DNA of 15,038 nt, taken from NCBI GenBank assembly GCA_030830245.1, contig JAURNJ010000145.1, positions 1 to 15,038 of the forward strand, read 5' to 3'. Source of the DNA: Novosphingobium sp. (lineage in GTDB: Bacteria; Pseudomonadota; Alphaproteobacteria; Sphingomonadales; Sphingomonadaceae). Position 1 is the stretch's first letter. Each line of letters opens with the position of its first letter. The notes beneath the pieces are model-generated. The model saw only the letters and a program-made list of their open reading frames with translations, made no database searches and had not been told where the DNA came from. Positions 1 to 6,147 of this stretch are shown here, in pieces. A program made the translations under genes and the position numbers.

Positions 1-910
1 ATTGCTCGACCCGGTTGCCATCGGCATCGACGACCGACGGTGCGATGCCTTGTTCCCCTTCATCGGCGCCGAGCACGATCCCGACGACGCAGGCTTCTGT
101 CTTCTTGCGAACCAACTCGGCCTGCGTCCAATCGTCGAGATCGCGCAGGGCTCGCATCACCGGCGTACCCCATGGCACCCCACGCGCTTGGGTTCGCTGC
201 TTCTCGTAGAGATGGGCAATGTCGCTGGCCGGGATCGCCAGGCTATCGAGGCGCCGGCGCGTCGAGACGACCGTATCGCCCGGATGCTGCGCAAAGAGCC
301 AATAGGCGCGTCGTTGGCCGATGCCGTTAAACTCGACTCCTTGGACGATCCGTCCGCCATCGACAAGGTCACCGTTGCGGCTGGCGTCCAGCATATCGGC
401 TTCGAGCAGCTGCAATTGCAGCGGTACGTCGAGCCCATCACTCGCCCGACGAGGTCTGCGCCGGATCAGCACCTCGCCCGCTTCGACCATCTGCCGACAG
501 GCGAGCGTCTGGATTCCCAGGAAATCCAGCTGACCATCAGCATCACAGCGGACCGACCATGCCTCCCAGAGGGCCGTGGTCTGTGCATCGAGCTTCTCGT
601 TGCCGCTTGCCGCGCGGGCAATGATGCCCGAGCCGATGATGTTGTTCACGAGAACCGACACTGCCTTGGCGGCGTGCGGGTTGTTGCGGACCAGATCGCG
701 CATACGATCCCGCAGCAGGGCGCCGGCGGTCCCTATCTCGCTGTCGGCGGATGTGCCGGCGCTACGCCAGCCATCGGTCCGTCGTCCCTTGGCCGCGCCA
801 TCATAGCCGCGGGCCAGGGCATCCAGATGGTCGCGCGCTTGGACCCGTCTGAGCGCCGTGCGTGGCGCGACCGAGCCTATAGCGCGATCAAGCCAGGTCA
901 CGCGGCCCAT
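1..910 (-). CDS. Phage portal protein, lambda family (C-terminal part cut by window edge)
   Basis: The reading frame opens with ATG at 910 and stays open to the left edge, giving 303 codons. It is the phage portal, the dodecameric ring at the capsid vertex through which DNA enters and leaves and to which the tail connector binds. The N-terminus MGRVTWLDRAIGSVAP, followed by RMRDLVRNNPHAAKAVSVLV and NNIIGSGI near residues 80-105, is the hallmark of lambda-type portals (Phage_portal_2). Later segments such as QTLACRQMVEAGEVLIRRRP, VEFNGIGQRRAYW and HLYEKQRTQARGVPWGTPVM also fit. Family members usually run to about 500 residues, so roughly 200 are missing. The start overlaps the stop of the gpW-like gene in a TGATG junction, so translation is probably coupled. 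I am confident of the family; the copy number and structure are family knowledge. Confidence 0.93.
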   Translation of the reverse strand, partial: MGRVTWLDRAIGSVAPRTALRRVQARDHLDALARGYDGAAKGRRTDGWRSAGTSADSEIGTAGALLRDRMRDLVRNNPHAAKAVSVLVNNIIGSGIIARAASGNEKLDAQTTALWEAWSVRCDADGQLDFLGIQTLACRQMVEAGEVLIRRRPRRASDGLDVPLQLQLLEADMLDASRNGDLVDGGRIVQGVEFNGIGQRRAYWLFAQHPGDTVVSTRRRLDSLAIPASDIAHLYEKQRTQARGVPWGTPVMRALRDLDDWTQAELVRKKTEACVVGIVLGADEGEQGIAPSVVDADGNRVEQ

Positions 911-1119
911 CAGCGATCCCCGCGTGCAAAACCGGCAAGGCCGGCGACCGGAGCACGGCCGGCAGAATTCCCGATCAATTCGCGCTCGACTGTGCGGATC
1001 CGCGACAGCAGGTCGGATGCAGACCCGTATTCGACGGTCTTGCCCTCGTAGCTGACCCGCAGCGTGCCGGATGCGTAGGCACGTCGCAGGGCTTCGAGTT
1101 CAGCGGTCGTCCAGCTCAT
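910..1119 (-). CDS. gpW-like head-tail joining protein
   Basis: This is a 69-residue protein beginning MSWTTAELEALRRAYASG and containing SYEGKTVEYGSASDLLSRI. Proteins of this size and pattern between large terminase and portal are gpW-family head-tail joining proteins, which plug the portal after packaging so that the tail can attach. The start was set at ATG 1119 because AAAGGA (1128-1133) lies 8 bases upstream and because this ATG overlaps the terminase stop as ATGA. The alternative ATG at 1128 would add three residues but overlaps the ribosome-binding site. The helix-rich first half and the beta-hairpin-like VSYEGKTVEYGS segment fit the known alpha+beta fold of gpW. It is the middle gene of a tightly overlapping terminase-gpW-portal string. 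Confidence 0.85.
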   Translation of the reverse strand: MSWTTAELEALRRAYASGTLRVSYEGKTVEYGSASDLLSRIRTVERELIGNSAGRAPVAGLAGFARGDR

Positions 1120-3137
1120 CGCAGCCATCCTTTGTCGACGCCCGAGAGCCAGTCAGAGCGGCGTTTGCCTCCAATCGCGGGAGCACGCGCCAACACACCG
1201 GCTGCAATCGAGGCGTCGGGTTTCACATCCAGCATGTGTTCGGGCATGGGCCCGACCTGATCCTCCAGGTCGCGCCACTTCTCATCGGTCCAGCGATCAA
1301 CGCCCGCGATCCATGCCGCCGCACGGGCGTAGACCCGGCAGTCGAGCACCTCGTTGCGTTCCCTGAGCTTCTGCCATTCGAGCTTCTGAAACCCACGGCG
1401 GGTCTTCACGCTGATCAGCTGCTCTGCAACCAGCTGCTTGACCCATTCCGCCTCAAGCCCGCGCGGCAAGTGCACATATCCGGCGGGATGGCGCGCCCCA
1501 TCGAGAATGTCCTCATCAGTCGGCCGCACAAGGCGCAGATAGCGATAGGTCTCGCTCTTGAAAGTCGCGACCGCGACGGTCCAGAGCCTGGCGCCACGGC
1601 GCAGTCTTTTGCCCCCCTCCGTCACATCCACGAAGGTTGGACCGACGACCGGCGCGGCGCGATTGAAGCCCTCGACGCCTTTGAGCGGCGCGACTTGCGC
1701 ATGCCCCATGGCGCGCGCCCATGAATAGACGGCGGCTGCCTCATAGCCCGTGTCGATCCCGAGCTTGGCGAGGCCGAGCCTTGCGCCATGAGCGTGCGGC
1801 CAGGTGCGATTGAGCAGAGACCCCAGTTCCGACCAGCACTCTGGATTATCGGGTCCGCCATCGATGACGATGTGGTCGACGAGCCAGCTCGTAAGATCGC
1901 GTCCCCATGCCCAGATCGAGACTTCGATCCGGTCCTTCTGCACATCGGCGCCGGCCGTCAGAAACAGGCCGCCGCTTGGTACGGTACCGATCTGCCAATC
2001 TTCGCGCCGGTCATAAATCCGCTGCCAGTCCGGCGCATCGCCAGTCTCGATCCAGGTCTCGCCCAGAACGCTGTTCTTGAAGCTGCGCTTGGCTTCATCG
2101 CTCGACTGGGATGTTTCCCACATCCGGGCGATCATGGCCCAACTCATCCACCCGACCGGGGAGTAGAGCGCCGAGAGGTGGAACCCAATCGTGCCGGGAT
2201 CCCTCGCCTCGGCGGTGGCGCGCCATTCGCCGTCTTCGAGCATTGCGATCTTGTGATGCTCTTCGATCGGGGTATCACAGGCGTCGCAGATGTAGTGCGC
2301 CGTCTCCGGCTTGCCCTTGTCCCAGCGGAGCCTCTCGAAGCGCAGCCACTGGCGGTGTTGGCAATGCGGGCATGGCACGAAGAAACGCTGCTGGTCGGAC
2401 GCTTCGAATTCGCGTTCGATCCGCGACACGCCATGGATTGTCGGCGTCGACGCGAGGAACACCTTCGACCGCCAAGAGAAGGTCCTAGTGCGCGCTTCAG
2501 CAAGCGCGACCGGATCGCCTTCCTCGTCGGCCGAGGGCGGATAAGCATCGACCTCGTCCAGAAACAAATAGCGCGCCGGCATTGAGCGCAGCCCCACCGC
2601 GCTGTTCGCCCCGGTGATGACCAGAAGCCCTGCCGGAAACTCCTTCGACAGGACCGTGTTACCGGCGTCCCGCGCCCGGGACGGCTTGACCCGCTCGCGC
2701 AAGCTCGGGCTCTCAGCGATCAGCGGCTCGATGCGTTGACGCGAGAACCGCTTGGCAAGCTCCACTGTCGGCTGAACCGAAAGCATCGGCCCCGGCGCAT
2801 GGTGAATCACATAGCCGATCCAGTTGTTTCCAGCTTCCGTTGCGCCAACCTGCGCCGCCTTCATGAAGACGATGCGCCGGACTGGATGCGACGGCGATAG
2901 CGCGTCCATGATCGCGCGCATGTAGGGCGTGCGATCCGTTCTGTAGCGCCCGGGCTCGGCCGAGGCGCGTGGGCTCAAGAAGCGATGACGATCGGCCCAT
3001 TCCGAGACGGTAAGCAGTGGGTCGGGCGTGAGCCCGTCGCGCCAGGATCTCCAGAGTTCGTCTGCGCCTTCAAAGGCGAAAGCATCAACGGAACTCAGGT
3101 CGGATCTCGGCAAGCTCGGCGAGATGGGCGCGGACAT
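1116..3137 (-). CDS. Phage terminase large subunit, GpA family
   Basis: This is the ATP-driven packaging motor and nuclease that cuts concatemeric phage DNA and pumps it into the prohead through the portal. Numbered from the upstream TTG at 3146, the ATPase domain shows a Walker A-like loop KAAQVGATE (96-104) and a Walker B YLFLDEVD (193-200), followed by LASTPT as the coupling motif. A zinc-ribbon-like pair CPHC (259-262) and CDAC (287-290) follows, as in many GpA proteins. The C-terminal nuclease has acidic candidates in LTAGADVQKD (D401) and GIDTGYEA (D465). ATG 3137 was chosen over TTG 3146, giving 673 residues, the normal family length. The 5' end overlaps the small-subunit gene by 53 bases, so the two are probably translationally coupled. 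Confidence 0.95.
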   Translation of the reverse strand: MSAPISPSLPRSDLSSVDAFAFEGADELWRSWRDGLTPDPLLTVSEWADRHRFLSPRASAEPGRYRTDRTPYMRAIMDALSPSHPVRRIVFMKAAQVGATEAGNNWIGYVIHHAPGPMLSVQPTVELAKRFSRQRIEPLIAESPSLRERVKPSRARDAGNTVLSKEFPAGLLVITGANSAVGLRSMPARYLFLDEVDAYPPSADEEGDPVALAEARTRTFSWRSKVFLASTPTIHGVSRIEREFEASDQQRFFVPCPHCQHRQWLRFERLRWDKGKPETAHYICDACDTPIEEHHKIAMLEDGEWRATAEARDPGTIGFHLSALYSPVGWMSWAMIARMWETSQSSDEAKRSFKNSVLGETWIETGDAPDWQRIYDRREDWQIGTVPSGGLFLTAGADVQKDRIEVSIWAWGRDLTSWLVDHIVIDGGPDNPECWSELGSLLNRTWPHAHGARLGLAKLGIDTGYEAAAVYSWARAMGHAQVAPLKGVEGFNRAAPVVGPTFVDVTEGGKRLRRGARLWTVAVATFKSETYRYLRLVRPTDEDILDGARHPAGYVHLPRGLEAEWVKQLVAEQLISVKTRRGFQKLEWQKLRERNEVLDCRVYARAAAWIAGVDRWTDEKWRDLEDQVGPMPEHMLDVKPDASIAAGVLARAPAIGGKRRSDWLSGVDKGWLR

Positions 3138-3648
3138 GCGTCTCAAGAACCTTTTGCATCGGATGCGCTTCGACGCCGAGTTCAGCCGCCATCAGGGCTG
3201 CGATGCGCGCTGGCCAATTGACCCATGTGTCGCGCTCCTCGCGCGCAAGCCGGAATACCAGCGCCGTCGCCCGCGAACGGTCGACGACTTCGTTCTTCAT
3301 CTTCTGAAGCCTGAGGCGACGCTCCTGGGCCTTGAGCACCTCGTTGGCGGTCTTGGCTTGCAGGAACGTCGTCCCACCGCCGTTGGGCGGGGCGGCGATA
3401 CCATTCTCCCGCAGCGTGTCGCCGACAGCGGACAGGGCGGTATCAGGGACCGGCCTGAGCTTCGTGGCGCTCGGAGTGGAACGCTGCTTCGAGGGATCGG
3501 TCATGGCGGCGCGACGCGCGTCGCTGGCTGCCGCGTCGATCGATCCATCAGGCAGCAGAACCAGCCGTCCCGCGAGCCTTGCCTTCTGGATCGCGCCGCG
3601 AGACAGCCCGACATGGGCTGCATATTGGCGCTCGCTCATGCCCTTCAT
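3085..3648 (-). CDS. Probable terminase small subunit
   Basis: This is a 187-residue protein directly upstream of, and overlapping, the large terminase gene. Residues 1-40 (MSERQYAAHVGLSRGAIQKA, then LVLLPDGSID) form a helix-turn-helix of the kind used by Nu1-type small subunits to bind the packaging start site. The middle is low-complexity and Pro/Ser/Thr-rich. The C-terminal half (LKAQERRLRLQKMKNEVVDR onward) is a long charged helix that probably assembles the oligomer and contacts the large subunit. ATG 3648 has AGGA 7 bases upstream; ATG 3639 is an alternative. The assignment relies on position, HTH and the KAQERRLRLQKMKNEVVDR pattern common in small-terminase-like proteins of alphaproteobacterial prophages. 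It starts only 15 bases after the parE stop. Confidence 0.82.
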   Translation of the reverse strand: MKGMSERQYAAHVGLSRGAIQKARLAGRLVLLPDGSIDAAASDARRAAMTDPSKQRSTPSATKLRPVPDTALSAVGDTLRENGIAAPPNGGGTTFLQAKTANEVLKAQERRLRLQKMKNEVVDRSRATALVFRLAREERDTWVNWPARIAALMAAELGVEAHPMQKVLETHVRAHLAELAEIRPEFR

Positions 3649-3655
3649 GGATAGA

Positions 3656-3669
3656 TCCTGACGTCAGGA
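3656..3669. repeat. 14-bp perfect palindrome at the parE / small-terminase junction
   Basis: TCCTGACGTCAGGA is a perfect palindrome that contains both the parE stop codon and the AGGA ribosome-binding site of the small-terminase gene. A second GACGTC at 3670-3675 repeats the one at 3660-3665 with a 10-base period. It could be an operator, a terminase-binding site or an mRNA hairpin that couples translation; the sequence alone does not decide. Confidence 0.5.
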
Positions 3670-3993
3670 GACGTCCGGATCCTTCATCCAGGCAGGGATG
3701 TCGCGCTCGGCATGGAGCACGCGCCAGACGTCAATGTGGGTCTCGCGCTCGAGGTAGAACACGAGATAGGGATACCGCTTCAGCGGCCAGAACTTGAGGC
3801 CCTGCAAATCCAGCTCATGGGCATACCGGCTGGAGCCGCTCGCAGGGTGCCGCGCGATATGCTGGTAGGCCCGCTCCACGGCATCGACGAAGCCCAAGGC
3901 GACGGCTTCTCCGGCCTGGTCGAGATAGTGGTCGAGGGCCTCTTCGACGTCCCGGTTGGCCAGCTCGCGCGGAATGACCGGTTTGGCGCTCAC
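3664..3993 (-). CDS. parE: ParE-family toxin (first parDE module)
   Basis: This is a 109-residue type II toxin of the RelE/ParE superfamily; classical ParE poisons DNA gyrase. The family pattern is clear: IPRELANRDVEEALDHYLDQ in the first helices, AYQHIARHPASGS before the sheet, then LKFWPLKRYPYLVFYLERET and IDVWRVLHAERDIPAWM, the conserved C-terminal strand and tail. It starts with GTG at 3993, overlapping the parD stop as GTGA, so toxin synthesis is coupled to antitoxin synthesis. Length and motifs are complete, so the toxin is probably functional. The gene ends 15 bases before the small-terminase ATG with no terminator between them, so its transcript can run into the packaging genes. The target (gyrase) is family knowledge and was not seen here. 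Confidence 0.92.
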   Translation of the reverse strand: MSAKPVIPRELANRDVEEALDHYLDQAGEAVALGFVDAVERAYQHIARHPASGSSRYAHELDLQGLKFWPLKRYPYLVFYLERETHIDVWRVLHAERDIPAWMKDPDVS

Positions 3994-4229
3994 GTCGCCT
4001 GACGGCTGCGGGCCCGGGCGCGCAGCCCCTCGAAGTAGCCCTCATCTGCCGCAGCGGCCGGCGCCGACTGGGCGCCCTGTAGGAGCAAGCCACGCAGATG
4101 CTGACGATCGAGGTCTTTGCGGATGAGCTCGCGGACATACTCGCTGCTCGTCCCAAAGCCGCGCGCAGCGACCTGCTCGTCCACGAAGGATTTGAGCGAT
4201 TCCGGCAGGGAGATGTTCATCGTGGTCAT
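3990..4229 (-). CDS. parD: ParD-family antitoxin (first parDE module)
   Basis: This is a 79-residue antitoxin beginning MTTMNISLPESLKSFVDEQV, the N-terminal ribbon-helix-helix DNA-binding domain of ParD/CopG proteins. FGTSSEYVRELIRKDLDRQH completes the DNA-binding fold. The flexible C-terminal part (GYFEGLRARARSRQAT) is expected to wrap around ParE. The frame is open further upstream, but homology begins at ATG 4229, or at the second Met at 4220, and a sigma70-like promoter ends 6 bases before 4229. No Shine-Dalgarno sequence precedes either ATG, so the message is probably leaderless. By analogy with other ParD proteins it should repress its own promoter; TTGGCAA direct repeats overlie the -35 and the spacer. 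Confidence 0.92.
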   Translation of the reverse strand: MTTMNISLPESLKSFVDEQVAARGFGTSSEYVRELIRKDLDRQHLRGLLLQGAQSAPAAAADEGYFEGLRARARSRQAT

Positions 4230-4235
4230 GGGCGC

Positions 4236-4264
4236 AAGATAGCCAGTTTGGCAAAAATTGGCAA
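4236..4264 (-). promoter_or_regulatory. parDE promoter with TTGGCAA operator repeats
   Basis: On the minus strand TTGCCA (4264-4259) and TATCTT (4241-4236) are separated by exactly 17 bases, a good sigma70 match. The first transcribed base would fall at or next to the A of the parD ATG at 4229, which implies a leaderless mRNA. TTGGCAA occurs twice, at 4248-4254 and 4258-4264, one helical turn apart, and GCCAgttTGGC (4242-4252) is a short inverted repeat. These are likely ParD/ParDE binding sites. Confidence 0.7.
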
Positions 4265-4399
4265 GATCCGCCGTACGGAGAGCCAGGACCGGCGCGCGGC
4301 GGAACAGGCAAAAAAAGCAATCGAATGATGCACTTATCGCCTTGCTAGGGGCACCGATCAGAGCCTGTATGGGGTCACAAACAAGCGCAGGAGAGCGCC

Positions 4400-4621
4400 G
4401 TGACCAAGACCGCCGCCAAGCAAACCGCCCTCGACGCATTCATCGCAAGGAAGGCCGAAATCGACGCTGCGCTCGAACGCCTGCAGGCGCTCAGCGATGA
4501 CCATTTCGACTACGCCCCTGAGGAGATCCATTGGGGTCATGTCGGAACCCTTGCCCACTACGCAGAGCTGCTGAAGCGCATCACCGACAGCGCCTTCAAG
4601 GAAGGCAAACACGCCGATTGA
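4400..4621 (+). CDS. Hypothetical protein, 73 residues
   Basis: The start is GTG at 4400, supported by AGGAGAG at 4389-4395, 4 to 6 bases upstream. The protein is small, soluble and helical: TALDAFIARKAEIDAALERL looks like an amphipathic helix and may form a coiled coil, followed by DHFDYAPEEIHWGHVGTLAH and a C-terminal charged helix ending KEGKHAD. There is no signal peptide or membrane segment. I do not recognise a named family, although similar small proteins occur beside DUF3489 genes in rhizobial genomes, as here. It is read opposite to the phage genes and ends 20 bases before a stable hairpin (4642-4669). A regulatory or cargo role is possible but not shown. Confidence 0.75.
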   Translation: MTKTAAKQTALDAFIARKAEIDAALERLQALSDDHFDYAPEEIHWGHVGTLAHYAELLKRITDSAFKEGKHAD

Positions 4622-4641
4622 CGAGCGCCCGGCGCACTCAC

Positions 4642-4669
4642 AGCCCCGACCGGTATTGCCGGCGGGGCT
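4642..4669 (+). terminator. GC-rich hairpin downstream of the 73-residue gene
   Basis: AGCCCCG-a-CCGG (4642-4653) pairs with CCGG-CGGGGCT (4659-4669) around the loop TATTG, giving 11 base pairs with one bulged A. No U-run follows, so it may be a weak intrinsic terminator or an mRNA 3' stabiliser between this gene and the DUF3489 gene. Confidence 0.5.
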
Positions 4670-4728
4670 TGGGGTCCTAGCAGCGCCGCGAGGGTCGCGG
4701 ACGCCGCTTAAAACGAAAGGATCCCGCC

Positions 4729-5286
4729 ATGAAGCTTTCCGACACGCAGCTTGTCATTCTCACCGCCGCCGCGCAGCGATCGAATTTGCTCGCGCTTCCA
4801 CTGCCGCAGAACCTCAAAGGCGGCGCGGCGCAAAAGGTTGTCGCTTCGCTGCTGAAGCAGGGCTTGCTGGAAGAAATTGACGCTGACACGCGGACCGGTG
4901 AGCCGGTCTGGCGCAAAACCGGCGACGTTCATGGCGTTACGCTCGCCATCACCGAGCAGGGGCTTGCCGCCATTGGCATCGAGCCAGATGAAGCCGACAA
5001 CGCACCCGCGAGTGAGACAGAAGAGCCGCCGCAGGAATCCGCGCCGCATCGCGAAGCCGAGGCCGCGCAATCGACGCGTATGCCGCGCGCCGGGACCAAG
5101 CAGGCCGCGTTGATCGCCATGCTGTGCGCGCCGGACGGTGCGACCATCGAGGAGATCACCACCGCCACAGGCTGGCAGGCCCACACGGTGCGCGGGGCCA
5201 TCGCCGGAGCACTGAAGAAGAATCTCGGGCTCGACGTGACCTCCGAGAAGGTCGAGGGACGCGGGCGGGCTTACCGGATCGTCTGA
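4729..5286 (+). CDS. DUF3489-domain protein
   Basis: This 185-residue protein has two helix-turn-helix-like segments joined by an acidic, Pro/Glu-rich linker (about residues 85-120). The N-terminal part (MKLSDTQLVILTAAAQRSN, then LKGGAAQKVVASLLKQGLLE) resembles a winged helix. The C-terminal part (TKQAALIAMLCAPDGATIEE, then TGWQAHTVRGAIAGALKKNL and EGRGRAYRI) is the DUF3489 domain, common in alphaproteobacterial prophages and mobile elements. ATG 4729 has AAGGA 7 bases upstream. The function of DUF3489 is not established; the architecture suggests binding to nucleic acid and perhaps transcription control. It sits between a small unknown gene and the phd-toxin pair on the same strand, with a separate promoter for the latter. 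Confidence 0.88.
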   Translation: MKLSDTQLVILTAAAQRSNLLALPLPQNLKGGAAQKVVASLLKQGLLEEIDADTRTGEPVWRKTGDVHGVTLAITEQGLAAIGIEPDEADNAPASETEEPPQESAPHREAEAAQSTRMPRAGTKQAALIAMLCAPDGATIEEITTATGWQAHTVRGAIAGALKKNLGLDVTSEKVEGRGRAYRIV

Positions 5287-5298
5287 TAGCCAAAATCC

Positions 5299-5349
5299 TC
5301 GACGCGCATCGATAAGGACGCTATATTCGCACCGAATTCGATGCGCGTC
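5299..5349 (+). promoter_or_regulatory. phd promoter framed by a 12-bp inverted repeat operator
   Basis: GACGCGCATCGA (5301-5312) and TCGATGCGCGTC (5338-5349) are perfect 12-bp inverted arms, 25 bases apart. The -10 TATATT (5322-5327) lies between them, and the -35-like TCGACG (5299-5304), 17 bases upstream of it, overlaps the left arm. The right arm abuts AGGAGG (5350-5355). This layout fits an autoregulatory operator for a Phd/YefM antitoxin-toxin complex. Confidence 0.75.
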
Positions 5350-5361
5350 AGGAGGCCAGCC

Positions 5362-5637
5362 ATGAATATCACAGAAGACATCAGCCCGCTGACCGAGTTC
5401 AAGCGGGAGTCGGCGCGCATGATCGCGCACATCAAGGAAACTGGGCGGCCGCAGATCCTGACCGTGAACGGCAAGCCATCCGTCGTCGTGATGGACGCCG
5501 CCGCATGGCAGGACATGCAGGACCAGCTCGACTACGCCGAGACCGTTGCGGGAATCCGCAAGGGTCTGACGCAGACCCGCGCCGGTGAAGGCGTCGAGGC
5601 CAGCCGGTTCTTCGATGAGCTTGCCCAATCCAAATGA
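5362..5637 (+). CDS. Phd/YefM-family antitoxin
   Basis: This is a 91-residue antitoxin of the Phd/YefM family, which binds the toxin through a C-terminal tail and its own promoter through the N-terminal fold. Typical sequence is present: ISPLTEFKRESARMIAHIKE, TGRPQILTVNGKPSVVVMDA and WQDMQDQLDYAETVAGIRKG, ending in a toxin-binding region with FFDELAQSK. An upstream ATG at 5341 is in frame but lies inside the operator arm. ATG 5362 follows AGGAGG by 6 bases and begins MNITEDISPL as family members do. The stop overlaps the toxin start (ATGA), so the two are coupled. The strong inverted-repeat operator upstream suggests tight autorepression. Confidence 0.93.
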   Translation: MNITEDISPLTEFKRESARMIAHIKETGRPQILTVNGKPSVVVMDAAAWQDMQDQLDYAETVAGIRKGLTQTRAGEGVEASRFFDELAQSK

Positions 5638-5945
5638 CTTCGCCATTGCCCGTGATCATCACGCCGAACGCGGCGAATGATCTGACGGAAGCATGGGTCT
5701 GGCTGCGTGAACGCAACCCGCGGGCTGCGGACGAATGGCTATCGGACATCCGGGGCACGATCCTTGGCCTCGGCGCCATGCCCGAGGCGCATCCGATCGC
5801 GCCTGAGTCTCAGGCGTTCGAACTGCCGATCCGTCGCGCCCTCTATGGCCGCGCAACGCGTTGGCGCATCTACTATGCCATCATCGACGGAATGGTGCAG
5901 GTTCTTCATGTCCGGCATGGTCGCCGCAGTGATTGGCAACCCTGA
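5634..5945 (+). CDS. RelE/ParE-superfamily toxin
   Basis: This is a 103-residue type II toxin paired with the Phd-like antitoxin. The sequence TPNAANDLTEAWVWLRERNP matches the N-terminal helices of RelE/ParE toxins, LPIRRALYGRATRWRIYYAI the central strands, and VQVLHVRHGRRSDWQP the C-terminal strand with the basic residues usual in this superfamily. The start ATG overlaps the antitoxin stop. Whether it cuts ribosome-bound mRNA or targets gyrase cannot be told from sequence. The last 65 bases overlap the 3' end of the convergent DUF7220-like gene. That overlap may have arisen when the module entered the phage genome, because the toxin C-terminus itself looks normal. Confidence 0.9.
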   Translation: MTSPLPVIITPNAANDLTEAWVWLRERNPRAADEWLSDIRGTILGLGAMPEAHPIAPESQAFELPIRRALYGRATRWRIYYAIIDGMVQVLHVRHGRRSDWQP

Positions 5946-6147
5946 TCGCTTCAAACAGCCGTCGCAGAGCAAATGACCGTGAGATGCTCACTACTGTGAA
6001 GATCGCGCCGATCATTAGGTTCTCCACCAGCGTCGTGTGCAGCGCGAACAGGGGAAACACGAGCTGCTGGCTGAGCACGGCGACGCCGTAGCCGATCGCG
6101 ACATTGGCAAGCGATTCCACCAACGACATACGTCGTGACTGCTTCAT
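5881..6147 (-). CDS. Small membrane protein, DUF7220-like phage protein
   Basis: This is an 88-residue protein beginning MKQSRRMSLVESLANVAIGY. It has two hydrophobic stretches, about residues 10-35 (SLANVAIGYGVAVLSQQLVF) and 38-57 (TTLVENLMIGAIFTVVSIS), followed by the basic end RSFALRRLFEAIR. It is a predicted two-helix inner-membrane protein of a type often found beside the terminase in alphaproteobacterial prophages, which I recall as DUF7220. A holin-like role is conceivable but unproven. The ATG overlaps the methyltransferase stop as ATGA. The final 19 or so residues (VANHCGDHAGHEEPAPFRR) are hydrophilic, are encoded opposite the toxin's last codons, and go beyond where I remember family members ending. 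They may be an acquired tail. Confidence 0.8.
   Translation of the reverse strand: MKQSRRMSLVESLANVAIGYGVAVLSQQLVFPLFALHTTLVENLMIGAIFTVVSISRSFALRRLFEAIRVANHCGDHAGHEEPAPFRR

Noticed and set aside
2..1051. 349-residue open frame on the plus strand
   Set aside because: It is the antisense of the portal and gpW-like genes; its translation matches no family and the minus-strand frames carry clear motifs.
1788..2585. 265-residue plus-strand frame
   Set aside because: Shadow of the large terminase gene, an effect of high GC at third codon positions.
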